61,878 nt of DNA from an uncultured Bulleidia sp. (lineage in GTDB: Bacteria; Bacillota_I; Bacilli_A; Erysipelotrichales; Erysipelotrichaceae): NCBI GenBank assembly GCA_934725105.1, contig CAKVBD010000010.1, positions 1-61,878 on the forward strand, in the 5' to 3' direction. Numbering within the stretch: position 1 is the first letter of the stretch; each line of letters begins with the position of its first letter. Below the pieces are notes generated by a model. The model had not been told where the DNA came from. It saw nothing but the letters and a program-made list of their open reading frames with translations, and made no database searches. This document shows positions 1-8,271 of the stretch, piece by piece. Both the position numbers and the translations under genes were made by a program.

Positions 1-19
1 ACTTTTTTGAAGTTTTAAC

Positions 20-28
20 TTATCCACA
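20..28 (+). promoter_or_regulatory. single DnaA-box-like sequence
   Basis: TTATCCACA matches the DnaA box consensus exactly. It is the only copy I noticed near the left edge and sits beside a terminator, so an origin is not supported. It may be chance. Confidence 0.2.
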
Positions 29-30
29 CT

Positions 31-75
31 AAAAAAGAGGAAATTCTCCAATTTAAGAGTTTTTCCTCTTTTTTT
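31..75. terminator. bidirectional intrinsic terminator
   Basis: An A-run plus GAGGAAA arm (32-43) pairs with TTTCCTC plus a T-run (62-73). Both strands end in a T-tract. It lies 3' of the HAD gene at 108-872 and would stop that transcript as well as anything arriving from the left. Confidence 0.75.
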
Positions 76-107
76 GAACTGTTTCAACTGTTACAGCCCC
101 TTTTTCA

Positions 108-872
108 TTATAGTTTTTCAAATATTTCAATTGCCTGTTCCACGGAATCAACAATATAATCCGCTTTTTGTTTAATACGTTCATCACAGCGATGGAATGT
201 AAATGCAACATCTGCAGCTTCTAGAGAAGGAATATCATTGAAAGAATCTCCAATTCCCGCAATCATATCTGCTTTAAAGATCTTCTTTGCCTGATGAATA
301 CCACTGCCTTTAGATACTCCATGATGTACAACATCCAGCCAGTTTACATTCTGGTATGCATCCATTTCTTCAGGAAATTTCTTATTAATTTCATATGTTA
401 ATGCTTCAGCCATTTCTAATGATGGTGTCCATATAGATATCGCAGTCACATGTTTTCCATTGAGATCTTCAATATGATCTAATACAACTTGTGAATTGTA
501 TCCATTTCTTCTTTCAAACAATGTAAATACATGTCCATCTGCATGAATATAAAGGATACCTCTACCATCACATAGATTCTGTATTTTACCTACCTGTTCT
601 GTTGTAATTGTATCTTCCTGCAGCACTTTAATATTGCCATTTTCTTTCTTGGAAATGATTCCACCAGTAGAAGCAATAATAAAGTCACATTCAGGTCCAC
701 CAATATCATCACCTTCAAATCCATATAGTGGTCTACCAGTACATAAACCAAATAAATTACCATTTTCCTGGAATCTCTTGATAGCTCTTAAATCACCCTG
801 CTTAAAATAGCCACCAATCTTTTCATCCACAAAATGAATTGTTCCATCAAAATCACTCGCAAATACTTTCAT
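108..872 (-). CDS. Cof-type HAD-superfamily phosphatase
   Basis: A 254-residue cytoplasmic HAD phosphatase of the Cof/YidA type, acting on small phosphorylated metabolites; the substrate cannot be read from sequence. Motif I is DFDGT at residues 8-12 (nucleophile Asp8, acid/base Asp10). The C2-type cap fills the middle. Motif IV is GIGDSFNDIPSL near residue 210, followed by the AADVAFTF segment typical of Cof proteins. The ATG at 872 has a GAGGAAA ribosome site, and a TATAAT box lies at 898-903. A second Cof-type gene at 3976-4830 shows these enzymes are multiplied here. Length is slightly below the usual 265-290 residues. Family assignment is firm. Confidence 0.9.
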   Translation of the reverse strand: MKVFASDFDGTIHFVDEKIGGYFKQGDLRAIKRFQENGNLFGLCTGRPLYGFEGDDIGGPECDFIIASTGGIISKKENGNIKVLQEDTITTEQVGKIQNLCDGRGILYIHADGHVFTLFERRNGYNSQVVLDHIEDLNGKHVTAISIWTPSLEMAEALTYEINKKFPEEMDAYQNVNWLDVVHHGVSKGSGIHQAKKIFKADMIAGIGDSFNDIPSLEAADVAFTFHRCDERIKQKADYIVDSVEQAIEIFEKL

Positions 873-914
873 CCTAATTTCCTCTTTTTATAAGTCCTAT
901 TATACAAAAATAAA

Positions 915-941
915 ACACAATTGCGAATGAAACAATTGCGT
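915..941 (-). terminator. intrinsic terminator of the DUF218 operon
   Basis: Read on the minus strand, ACGCAATTG and CAATTGTGT form a nine-pair stem (one G-U) with a nine-base loop. A T-rich tract (TTTATTTTTG) follows. It lies about 180 bases past the DUF218 stop codon and just upstream of the next gene's promoter. Confidence 0.6.
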
Positions 942-1119
942 CTTATTTTGTAATGCTGAATGATGTTTGCATACACGGAATGCCGTTCGCACGGATGCGA
1001 TAGCTGGCACTCTGCACTCATAGGCCTCCTTCCAAAGAGTAATTAGCAGTTTCCCACAAATTAACCTAACGAATGTTGAACTGACTGGCACATGATTCCA
1101 ATCATTCTGTACAAGTACT
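942..1119 (-). other. unusually long, GC-richer 3' region after DUF218 gene
   Basis: This stretch lies between the DUF218 stop codon and its apparent terminator. It is visibly richer in G and C than its neighbours and includes a GGAAGGAGG sequence three bases before an ATG at 1021. That frame would give 50 residues ending inside the next gene's start, but the composition (Cys, His, Arg rich) does not look like protein. I see no recognised RNA family; the content is unknown. Confidence 0.35.
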
Positions 1120-1824
1120 TTATACCGTATTTTTGCACATTTTGCAAGCCCAACACTTCCATATCGCGAGTACCTCACGCGTGAAATAAACAGGGATAGA
1201 ATACCATGTACTCCATGCACATAAAGCATGAAATGACAGTCCAGCGCTCTTTACTAACAAGGATGCACGATACATATGAAACTCTTGTGTACTCACCGCA
1301 ATGTCTTTTGACAGATTATTTTCTTCAATGATCTTCTTAGAAAATAGAACGTTCTCTTTTGTATTTGTGCTTTGATTTTCCACATAGATCCTTGCCTTAG
1401 AAATTCCATGTTCCATTAAATATGTATACATAGCTTCCGCTTCACTGATATCTTCATTTCTGCCTTGTCCACCAGAAACAATCACATTTGATACCGGTGA
1501 AATGTTTAAATAGCGAATGGCACGATCCATTCTCTGCATCAACGCTCTTGATGGTCTAGTACCATACAATCCACATCCAAGAATCAATACCGTTTCATTG
1601 TTCTCTGCTTTTTGAAAACATGCGGAAAACATAAAACATAGTGTGATACCAATTAAAATTGCATTCAGTAAAAGAAAGATTCCAATAGATACATTCCCAT
1701 ATAATCCATACAAAATGCATGCACCACTCAAAATAAAACCAAATACATTTCCAAAATTAAACGAGCATCCTAAAAACAATGGAAGAATATAAAAAAGTAA
1801 TAATATACAGCCAAAATAAATCAT
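1120..1824 (-). CDS. DUF218 (YdcF/SanA-like) membrane protein
   Basis: A 234-residue protein with about three N-terminal membrane helices (residues 1-65) and a DUF218 domain from about residue 77. The domain motifs are visible: VLILGCGL, the RMDRAIRYL helix, IVSGGQG, then SEAEAMYTYLMEHGI, ENQSTNTKENVLFS and the STQEFHMYRA segment. YdcF/SanA-like proteins are membrane proteins with proposed roles in envelope barrier function; their chemistry is unclear. The ATG overlaps the stop of the preceding gene (ATGA at 1821-1824), so the two are translationally coupled. Confidence 0.85.
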   Translation of the reverse strand: MIYFGCILLLFYILPLFLGCSFNFGNVFGFILSGACILYGLYGNVSIGIFLLLNAILIGITLCFMFSACFQKAENNETVLILGCGLYGTRPSRALMQRMDRAIRYLNISPVSNVIVSGGQGRNEDISEAEAMYTYLMEHGISKARIYVENQSTNTKENVLFSKKIIEENNLSKDIAVSTQEFHMYRASLLVKSAGLSFHALCAWSTWYSIPVYFTREVLAIWKCWACKMCKNTV

Positions 1825-2525
1825 TCCTCTTCTCCATCTGACAACAATAACGTATGCACTGTCAATAACAGTAAAATCATAAAGGAAAATGTTCCTGTAA
1901 TACTTAACACAAGATTTCTTGTCGACATTTCAAGAATATAATTATCATAAAACCCTGCAATCAGAATAAATACACCCGTAATTGCGGCAGAAAGATTAAT
2001 CATTCTTAAACTGTTCCACATCATTCCAATTCCACGATCTCGAATTGCATTTGTTAAGGATGCCCAGAATCCAAATCCAACATAAAGAATCATCAAATAA
2101 AAAACACCTTTACTATACTGAAATGATCCTTCCCCATGTGTCACAAAAGAAACAAAGATACCAAAGATCAAATTCAATCCAACAAGCATCAATCCAACAG
2201 AACGCACACCATTAAAACGAAGCAGCTTTTTCTCTTCTTCATCTGTGATTGAATTGATCATTTTTGTAAAGTGTGACCAATGTGTTCTTAATAATGCAAT
2301 ACTTCCATAGTACATCGATACAATCATCATCCATATTGAACGTAAACGAATTGCTTCTTCCAGATACAACAAGACAAATCCATAATTTGTCCATGTAGAC
2401 GCTTCAAAAATCAACCAGCTCATAAAGATACGGTTGTCTTTTGCATTTTTTAATATCGTCTTTCTTAAAGAATCATTTTCTTTCATATCTAGTATTAGTT
2501 TATCTTTTTTTCTTAAGATTTTCAT
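1821..2525 (-). CDS. polytopic membrane protein of unknown function
   Basis: This 234-residue protein is not a family I recognise. About six hydrophobic segments follow a basic N-terminus of roughly 30 residues, with a charged cytoplasmic loop (TDEEEKKLLRFNG) near residue 90 and an acidic tail. It is the first gene of a two-gene unit with the DUF218 gene (4-base overlap), so the pair may act together at the membrane. No clear ribosome site precedes the ATG at 2525; an in-frame ATG at codon 14 is an alternative start. Confidence 0.7.
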   Translation of the reverse strand: MKILRKKDKLILDMKENDSLRKTILKNAKDNRIFMSWLIFEASTWTNYGFVLLYLEEAIRLRSIWMMIVSMYYGSIALLRTHWSHFTKMINSITDEEEKKLLRFNGVRSVGLMLVGLNLIFGIFVSFVTHGEGSFQYSKGVFYLMILYVGFGFWASLTNAIRDRGIGMMWNSLRMINLSAAITGVFILIAGFYDNYILEMSTRNLVLSITGTFSFMILLLLTVHTLLLSDGEEE

Positions 2526-2613
2526 CTATTGATAAAATCGCTGCTATAAATGTTCTTTATTATTTCATTTGTGTTCGTTTTTATATAAAATAGAACATGA
2601 AAGGAGTTTCTTT

Positions 2614-2841
2614 ATGGCACAACAGACATTTTCAATTCGTATGGATGCACAGTTAAAGAAAGAATTCGATGCTTTAGTAGAAGATATGGGTATGAATGCT
2701 ACCACTGCTTTTAATATCTTTGCACGTGCAGTCGTACGAGAAAAAAAGATTCCATTTGAAATTGGAACACAAAATATACAAGAAAAATCATTAACAAAGA
2801 AACAACTCTTAGAACTACTCAACACAATGAAGGATGAATGA
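2614..2841 (+). CDS. RelB/DinJ-family antitoxin, orphan
   Basis: A 75-residue protein matching the RelB/DinJ antitoxin family. The N-terminal ribbon-helix-helix (FSIRMDAQLKKEFDALVEDMG) is followed by the diagnostic TTAFNIFARAVVREKKIPFEI block. Such proteins bind their own promoter and neutralise a RelE/YafQ ribonuclease. The start is set by AAAGGAG at 2600-2605; a longer upstream reading lacks a ribosome site. No RelE/YafQ gene follows. Instead the stop overlaps the start of a membrane-protein gene (ATGA at 2838-2841). It is either an orphan antitoxin acting as a DNA-binding regulator or the antitoxin of an unrecognised partner. Confidence 0.85.
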   Translation: MAQQTFSIRMDAQLKKEFDALVEDMGMNATTAFNIFARAVVREKKIPFEIGTQNIQEKSLTKKQLLELLNTMKDE

Positions 2842-3965
2842 AAGACAAGACTAGAAGAGACATCGATCTTGACGATACAGTAGAACTTCCTGTCATAGAT
2901 AATCAAGATTACTATCAGAAAACAAAAGATCCAAAGCGGATCGTTTTTCCGTTTGTCTCTAAGATTGGTATCTTTCTATCAATAATCATTTCACTCACCC
3001 TTGCTTTACGTGCTTTCTATATTTCTCATTATGGTATCAATTTATCTCTTCTACAAAATCAGGCATTGATTTTAACAGGAATCAATGGAGAAGGAGAAAT
3101 TCCATCTTCTTTCCACCCTGAAAAACAAGCACTCTCTTCCTTGAAGAAAGAACTGCGAAACCAGGAAAGACATCGTAAAGATACAAGAGCTTTAAGAACT
3201 CTCATCCAATCCATTGACTGTTCATCTTCTATAAAAGATCATTTATCGAATGGAACCGTGATTCAATATGCATGTAAATTTGACGCACAAGCCGCAAAAG
3301 AAGCAAAGTATAACCTCAAAGATACTTCTAGATCTTATACAGTGACTGGTTTATCAAACATCACAACGATCGATCCATTTGAACAGCTGCAAATTGAAAC
3401 AAGTAATACAGATGGTGTAGAACACATTACATTACATCCAGAAAAAACATTTACTGACTTAGGCATCCAATACTCCTATACTGTTGATTCAACATCTTCT
3501 TTAACTGTCTCTATATCTTATGATCAGCAGAAATTAACAAAACAAGGCTATCGCATTTTAAACAATCAAACTTCAAAAGAAATATCGTATTCACATTCTT
3601 CTACTATGAATGCATCGAATTCCAATGTGCCATATACAGAAATTTTCAATACATTCATTCCTTCTGTCGAAGAAGAACTTGCTTCCTGCCAATCCTATGC
3701 TTTTGGAAAAGAAGAAATCAATGCGTATCACCCAGCACTCAAAAGCTATACCATTCAACAAGACGGCAGTATAAAAGTCACATATTCGATTCAAAATACA
3801 TACTCAGATGCATTCCCACAATACTATGCATTTGATATTTCCTATACAGGTCATATTGTGCAATCAGGTGATACAACCTATCAGTTTTTTTCAGATACAA
3901 TCCATGCATGTAAATATGATGGCTATGGAGACCACTATACCATCATAAAAAAAGAAACAGAATAA
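2838..3965 (+). CDS. single-pass membrane-anchored extracytoplasmic protein, unknown
   Basis: A 375-residue protein I do not recognise. A polar, acidic cytoplasmic head of about 38 residues leads to one membrane helix (about 43-60) and then roughly 310 residues predicted outside the cell. That domain is rich in Ser, Thr and Tyr with a beta-like pattern, and holds three cysteines near residues 131, 144 and 284 plus one near the C-terminus. It has no catalytic motif I can see and no resemblance to RelE toxins. Its start overlaps the stop of the RelB/DinJ gene, so the two are co-translated, an odd pairing of regulator and surface protein. Confidence 0.75.
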   Translation: MKDKTRRDIDLDDTVELPVIDNQDYYQKTKDPKRIVFPFVSKIGIFLSIIISLTLALRAFYISHYGINLSLLQNQALILTGINGEGEIPSSFHPEKQALSSLKKELRNQERHRKDTRALRTLIQSIDCSSSIKDHLSNGTVIQYACKFDAQAAKEAKYNLKDTSRSYTVTGLSNITTIDPFEQLQIETSNTDGVEHITLHPEKTFTDLGIQYSYTVDSTSSLTVSISYDQQKLTKQGYRILNNQTSKEISYSHSSTMNASNSNVPYTEIFNTFIPSVEEELASCQSYAFGKEEINAYHPALKSYTIQQDGSIKVTYSIQNTYSDAFPQYYAFDISYTGHIVQSGDTTYQFFSDTIHACKYDGYGDHYTIIKKETE

Positions 3966-3975
3966 TTCTGCTTCT

Positions 3976-4830
3976 TTAGTCAAATGTATGTAACTGAGGA
4001 ATATGTTTGTATAAAGACTTCGCAATTCCATCATGTTCATTATCATCTGTGATTTCATCTGCGATATCTTTGACTGCCTGTTGAGCATTGCCCATCGCAA
4101 CACCAATACCCGCAAATTTCAACATTGAAATATCATTTTCCGCATCACCAAATGCAATACATTCTTCAGGCTTAATGCCTAATTTTTCCATTGCCATTGT
4201 CAATGCTTTTCCTTTATCTACACCAAGTGCTGTAAATTCATAGTAGAAATTCGCAGTGAACATCATAGACAGCTTGCCTTCAAATGGTGCAGCCATTTCC
4301 TTATAGTGTGCCTGCAAGTAGTCTGAATCACCTGCCGTTAAGATCTTATTGACTGGTCCATCCACAAAAGATTCCAGATCTTCAATTTCCATTAACTTAT
4401 AGCCATTCATACGTGATTCATATTCAATCACATTAAATTCACGATCACCATCTTTTACCATACAGTTATACACATCTTCAACAACCATATGAGAACCATG
4501 TGTAATGATTGGACGAACATCAAATTCCTTCATATGATTTAATACTTGTTTTGTTGTGTCTTTATCAATTGTGACATTGACGTACACTTCACCTGTCTGA
4601 CAATCCACAACTCTAGCTCCGTTGTAACAAACAAATAATCCATTATGATATTTCATATCCAGTTGATCACCATACTGGAAGATTCCTTTTGCGGGTCTGC
4701 CACTCGCAATAACTAAGCGAATGCCATATTCCTGTGCATTCATCAATGCTTTTTTTGTTTCTGGAGTAATTTCTTTTTTGTGATTTGTCAGCGTTCCATC
4801 AATGTCTAATAATATTGCCTTAATTGCCAT
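3976..4830 (-). CDS. Cof-type HAD-superfamily phosphatase
   Basis: A 284-residue HAD phosphatase of the Cof family. Motif I is LLDIDGT (Asp8, Asp10); motif II is the VIASGRP segment near residue 40; the C2 cap follows; Lys in VDKGKAL near residue 205 is motif III; motif IV is AFGDAENDISML near 230, followed by GVAMGNA. It should dephosphorylate sugar phosphates or cofactors such as FMN or PLP. Substrate is not assignable. The start overlaps the stop of the upstream membrane-protein gene by 11 bases, so it is the last gene of a three-gene minus-strand unit. Confidence 0.9.
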   Translation of the reverse strand: MAIKAILLDIDGTLTNHKKEITPETKKALMNAQEYGIRLVIASGRPAKGIFQYGDQLDMKYHNGLFVCYNGARVVDCQTGEVYVNVTIDKDTTKQVLNHMKEFDVRPIITHGSHMVVEDVYNCMVKDGDREFNVIEYESRMNGYKLMEIEDLESFVDGPVNKILTAGDSDYLQAHYKEMAAPFEGKLSMMFTANFYYEFTALGVDKGKALTMAMEKLGIKPEECIAFGDAENDISMLKFAGIGVAMGNAQQAVKDIADEITDDNEHDGIAKSLYKHIPQLHTFD

Positions 4831-5872
4831 TTTCCTTTTCCTCTACATCCTTTTCATTTGTCATTGTAATATACATACAAGCATATGCTTCTATCATATA
4901 TATGCTTATCAATATTACACTATAATTTACATAGATACCATCATAGGCCGCTCTACTCCCAAGCAAAATCACAAGCACAAATACATGTGCAATACTATAA
5001 TGATCCATCTGTTTTCCATACATGCCAAGCAATATTTCTAATGCGACGACCGCAAATCCACCCGTTAGAAATAAGCTGCATACAATCAAAGAAGACTGCA
5101 TCATAGCACATCCAAAAATGCAGATGACAGCTAGAATACTGATTCTTTGTGAAAGTGCATTTCTAAGTTTCTTCTTTTCCTGCACGTATGATGTAATGAA
5201 CCAGACAATACAAATGATTAAAAGATACACGCACATTCTATTTTGTTGAAACAATGCATCTTCATGAAAGATATGGATCATAGATCTGCATGCAATCGTA
5301 AACACAGAAAACATACATATATTTTTTACAATATTCAAAAAAGTAGATAAGACTAGTTTTTTACGGGAATGTTGTATTTCTTTATCTGAAATATCAATTT
5401 CATGAACTTTATACATGCATACATATTCTATTTCCGTAAACAGATAAAACATATACTGGGTAATATTGATCCATCCTCTTGTAAATGCATAATTACAGAA
5501 AGCAACCGTCACCCCCGCAAATATCATCGTACATAGATCTTGTTGCTTTTTCTGATACAAAAAGCAATCCAATCCATTACAAGCCAAAAGAAATAAACCA
5601 ACACGAATATCCAAAACCAATCCAAAGATTCCAAGTATCATTGTAGCGGTTATCTTTTTTTCGTAATCCATTCCTTGTGCCTGGAACAAATATTGTAAAA
5701 GAACACGTAAAAGCAAAGCTCCGCTGCAAGTCATCATTGTGAATAAAGTGATCCAGCTGGATGTTATCCCTTGATAAAACGTCGCTACATTCACAACAAC
5801 ACCATACAGAAACAACAAAGGCAATACAGATAAGAATGCATTCAGAATCATTTTGACACCTTTATTCCGCAT
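4820..5872 (-). CDS. multi-pass membrane protein, unknown
   Basis: A 350-residue integral membrane protein with about nine or ten hydrophobic segments and short polar loops. The only long charged loop is around residues 145-170 (KVHEIDISDKEIQHSRKK). No transporter or enzyme signature is visible. The start at 5872 has GAGGTGAG eight bases upstream; a second in-frame ATG at 5851 is also possible. It overlaps the DUF2130 gene before it (11 bases) and the Cof phosphatase after it, so all three are probably one transcript. Function unknown. Confidence 0.7.
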   Translation of the reverse strand: MRNKGVKMILNAFLSVLPLLFLYGVVVNVATFYQGITSSWITLFTMMTCSGALLLRVLLQYLFQAQGMDYEKKITATMILGIFGLVLDIRVGLFLLACNGLDCFLYQKKQQDLCTMIFAGVTVAFCNYAFTRGWINITQYMFYLFTEIEYVCMYKVHEIDISDKEIQHSRKKLVLSTFLNIVKNICMFSVFTIACRSMIHIFHEDALFQQNRMCVYLLIICIVWFITSYVQEKKKLRNALSQRISILAVICIFGCAMMQSSLIVCSLFLTGGFAVVALEILLGMYGKQMDHYSIAHVFVLVILLGSRAAYDGIYVNYSVILISIYMIEAYACMYITMTNEKDVEEKENGN

Positions 5873-7490
5873 TCTGCTTTCTCACCTCATCCAGCTTCTG
5901 TTTTACACTTGGTGCATTCTTTGTTAATTTACGAATCGTTAAGTCTTGCGCTTTATCATTTGCCAGTCGTAATTGACGATCACTAGATGTTAAAGCATCT
6001 TTAATCTTTTGTAGATGGGTAATTGATTTATCAATTTCTTCAATCGCTTCATTGAACTTTTTAGAAGCAGATGCATAATTCTTTCCAAATGCATCCTTAA
6101 ACTTATTCATGTTATCTTCAAAGTTAGATAAGTCCAGATTGTTATTCTTTTCAACAAGCAATTGTTTCTTGTAATCCAATGCATTCATTGCCGCATTTCT
6201 TAACAGCGTAATAATAGGAATAAAGAACTGTGGACGAATTACATACATCTTTGGATAACGATACGATACATCTACAATACCTTCATTATATAAATCATTA
6301 TCTGCTTCCAGCATTGTACAAAGAACCGCATACTCACACTTCTTTTCTCTACGATCTTTATCCAGTTCTTTCAGGAAATCTTCATTTTTATGTTTTGTAG
6401 AAGTCGTTTCATTTTCATTCTTCATCTCAAACATAATGGAAATAATTTCTGTACCTTCATCATCAAAATCACGGAAGATAAAATCACCTTTTGAACCTGT
6501 TCTTGCATCATTATCCTTTTCAAAATACGCATGTGGAAACATTCCCATACGATTCTTATTGAATTCATAAGAACAATGTTGTTCCAAAGTTTCACCAATC
6601 ATCTTCGTAGACAATCGTACTTTGAAATCTTTGTATTGTTCCACAAGAGCTTTCTGATCTGCAATCTCACGATCTTTGCTTTTCACCATTGCATCATATT
6701 GTGTACGCATTGTTTCACTCTTCACAATAGATTCATTCTTAACGGCATCCAATTCTTTCTGTATATCACGAATTTCAGAATTCTTTTTCTCATTTGTTTC
6801 TGCAATTGCCTGTTGTACTGCTAATTGCTTTTCTGTATCGCTTTTTTCAATCTGTCCCTTTAAAGCAATCAATTCATTTTCTTTTTCATGGAGCTGTTTT
6901 TCTAGATCAATCGATGCAGACTGCACAGCAGCTTTCTTTTCTTCCTTGCTTGCCTGGATCTTTGCTTCATATTCTGTTTCTTGCAGCTTTAAAGAATGAT
7001 TCAATGCATCCAATTCTTTCTGTATATTAAGAATTTCAGAATTCTTTTTTTCATTTACTTCTGCAATTGCCTGTTGTACCGCCAGCTGTTTTTCTGAGTC
7101 ATTTTTTTCAATCTGACCTTTTAAAGCAGTCAATTCATTTTCTTTTTCCTGAAGCTGTTTTTCTAGATCAATCGAAGCAGACTGTACAGCAGTTTTCTTT
7201 TCTTCTTTGCTCGCCTGTATCTTTGCTTCATATTCCGTTTCCTGCAGCTGTAAAGAATGGTTCAATGCATCAATTTCTTTCTGCTTCTGATCCATTTTCG
7301 TTTGAAATTGTTGTTGCAGTTTAGAAGCAGACAGATCATTCTGGATTTTCAACTTCTCCTGAATTTCCTTTTCTCTTCTTTGTAGTTCTTCTTCAAATAC
7401 ATGATCTTTGATTTGAGATACGATTGAGCTATAGTCTGCTTCATTAATTGTAAATACAGTTCCACAATGTGGGCATTTGATCTGATTCAT
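5862..7490 (-). CDS. DUF2130 coiled-coil protein (RmuC-like nuclease fold)
   Basis: A 542-residue protein of the DUF2130 family. The start at 7490 puts a CPHCG zinc-knuckle half-motif at residues 6-10, as family members have. Residues about 30-290 are long coiled coil. The DUF2130 domain runs from about 300 to 460 (KGDFIFRD, SIMFEMKNE, the KHKNEDFLKELDKDRREKKCEYAVLC block), resembling a PD-(D/E)XK nuclease core, and more coiled coil follows. The biological role is unknown; relatives such as RmuC limit DNA inversions. Oddity: residues 73-159 and 160-246 are near-identical tandem copies of an 87-residue segment. Confidence 0.85.
   Translation of the reverse strand: MNQIKCPHCGTVFTINEADYSSIVSQIKDHVFEEELQRREKEIQEKLKIQNDLSASKLQQQFQTKMDQKQKEIDALNHSLQLQETEYEAKIQASKEEKKTAVQSASIDLEKQLQEKENELTALKGQIEKNDSEKQLAVQQAIAEVNEKKNSEILNIQKELDALNHSLKLQETEYEAKIQASKEEKKAAVQSASIDLEKQLHEKENELIALKGQIEKSDTEKQLAVQQAIAETNEKKNSEIRDIQKELDAVKNESIVKSETMRTQYDAMVKSKDREIADQKALVEQYKDFKVRLSTKMIGETLEQHCSYEFNKNRMGMFPHAYFEKDNDARTGSKGDFIFRDFDDEGTEIISIMFEMKNENETTSTKHKNEDFLKELDKDRREKKCEYAVLCTMLEADNDLYNEGIVDVSYRYPKMYVIRPQFFIPIITLLRNAAMNALDYKKQLLVEKNNNLDLSNFEDNMNKFKDAFGKNYASASKKFNEAIEEIDKSITHLQKIKDALTSSDRQLRLANDKAQDLTIRKLTKNAPSVKQKLDEVRKQNAE
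6753..7274 (-). repeat. 2 x 261-bp in-frame tandem duplication in DUF2130 gene
   Basis: The DNA at 7014-7274 and 6753-7013 encodes two copies of an 87-residue coiled-coil unit that differ at only a handful of residues. 261 bases is an exact multiple of three, so the frame and heptad register largely survive. The high nucleotide identity points to a recent unequal-recombination event. Confidence 0.9.
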
Positions 7491-7549
7491 AAAACATCTC
7501 ACTTTCCGTGGTAATATTATACTATATTAAAATGAAAGGACTTCTCGTT

Positions 7550-8200
7550 ATGTCAATCAAATTATTACCATGTGATTATGCTGACAGTGAAATGATCGTC
7601 GCATGGTTGAATAGTGAAAGTAAAAAAGGAAATCAATTAACTTCCATCAATCCACTCTTTGCGAAATTCAAGCATGAAGAAAAATGTTATTACTACACAC
7701 AAGTCAATTCTGTTACAGATCAATATGAATTCGCACAGAATGGTGCATGTACAAAAGAAGAAATTATCGCAAAGATGAAAGAAAGAGGTTTTATATACTG
7801 TGGAAAATGTGGTTCCTATCTGTATTTTGGATGTGAAAGTTTAAAACTCATTGAATACTTTGATACAAAAGAAAAACATGAATCTGCATTGATCAATGCA
7901 TATCGAACACAGTTACTGCTATTACTCATCAATATCTTCGTTACGGCACGCATGATCCCTTTGTGGTATCAACAGGCACCATCTTTTATCATTCGTATGA
8001 TTGGAATGGTGTTCATTCTATTTGTTCCTGTTTATGCATTTCTTGATTTCATTGAAATTAGAAACAAAAGAAGAAACTTAGAAAACTATATCCCTGTATA
8101 CAAAAGAGAAGTTGAAATCCCTTCTCCAATATTTGAAACAGCGAAAAAAATACTCTTTCTCTTTATCATTGTGTACATTCTTTTCAATACTTTCATTTGA
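7550..8200 (+). CDS. DUF2812-like membrane protein
   Basis: A 216-residue protein. The N-terminal soluble part (about 1-120) has the layout of DUF2812 proteins: ...IVAWLNSESKKGNQLTSIN..., a KCYYYTQVN strand pair and a MKERGFIYCGKCGSYLYFG strand. Two membrane helices follow at about 123-167 and one at the extreme C-terminus. The start at 7550 is chosen for its GAAAGGA ribosome site; upstream in-frame ATGs lack one. It is divergent from the DUF2130 gene, with only about 60 bases between. DUF2812 proteins often accompany PadR regulators, but none is adjacent. Function unknown. Confidence 0.65.
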   Translation: MSIKLLPCDYADSEMIVAWLNSESKKGNQLTSINPLFAKFKHEEKCYYYTQVNSVTDQYEFAQNGACTKEEIIAKMKERGFIYCGKCGSYLYFGCESLKLIEYFDTKEKHESALINAYRTQLLLLLINIFVTARMIPLWYQQAPSFIIRMIGMVFILFVPVYAFLDFIEIRNKRRNLENYIPVYKREVEIPSPIFETAKKILFLFIIVYILFNTFI

Positions 8201-8227
8201 CAGCTCAAAAAACAAGCTGTCTTTTTT
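8200..8227 (+). terminator. intrinsic terminator
   Basis: ACAGCT (8200-8205) pairs with AGCTGT (8215-8220), followed by CTTTTTTT. It lies directly on the stop codon of the DUF2812-like gene. Confidence 0.75.
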
Positions 8228-8258
8228 TATCTTAATGATCACTACTTTCTAATTGGAG

Positions 8259-8271
8259 TATAATTTTCACC
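8259..8271 (+). promoter_or_regulatory. -10 element placed for a leaderless start
   Basis: TATAAT at 8259-8264 is followed by exactly seven bases and then the ATG at 8272. Transcription would start on or beside the A of the ATG. The only GGAG is 13 bases or more away, too far for a ribosome site. No good -35 is visible. Confidence 0.55.

Noticed and set aside
20..28. DnaA box as a sign of oriC
   Set aside because: Only one box and no dnaA, dnaN, AT-rich unwinding region or box cluster.
869..1021. 50-residue frame with GGAAGGAGG before its ATG, ending in the HAD start
   Set aside because: The ribosome-site spacing is only three bases, the frame runs through the apparent DUF218 terminator, and the Cys/His/Arg-rich composition is unlike proteins here.
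7067..7324. Plus-strand frames inside the DUF2130 gene that look alike
   Set aside because: They are the antisense reading of the duplicated coiled-coil segment, so their similarity is a by-product.
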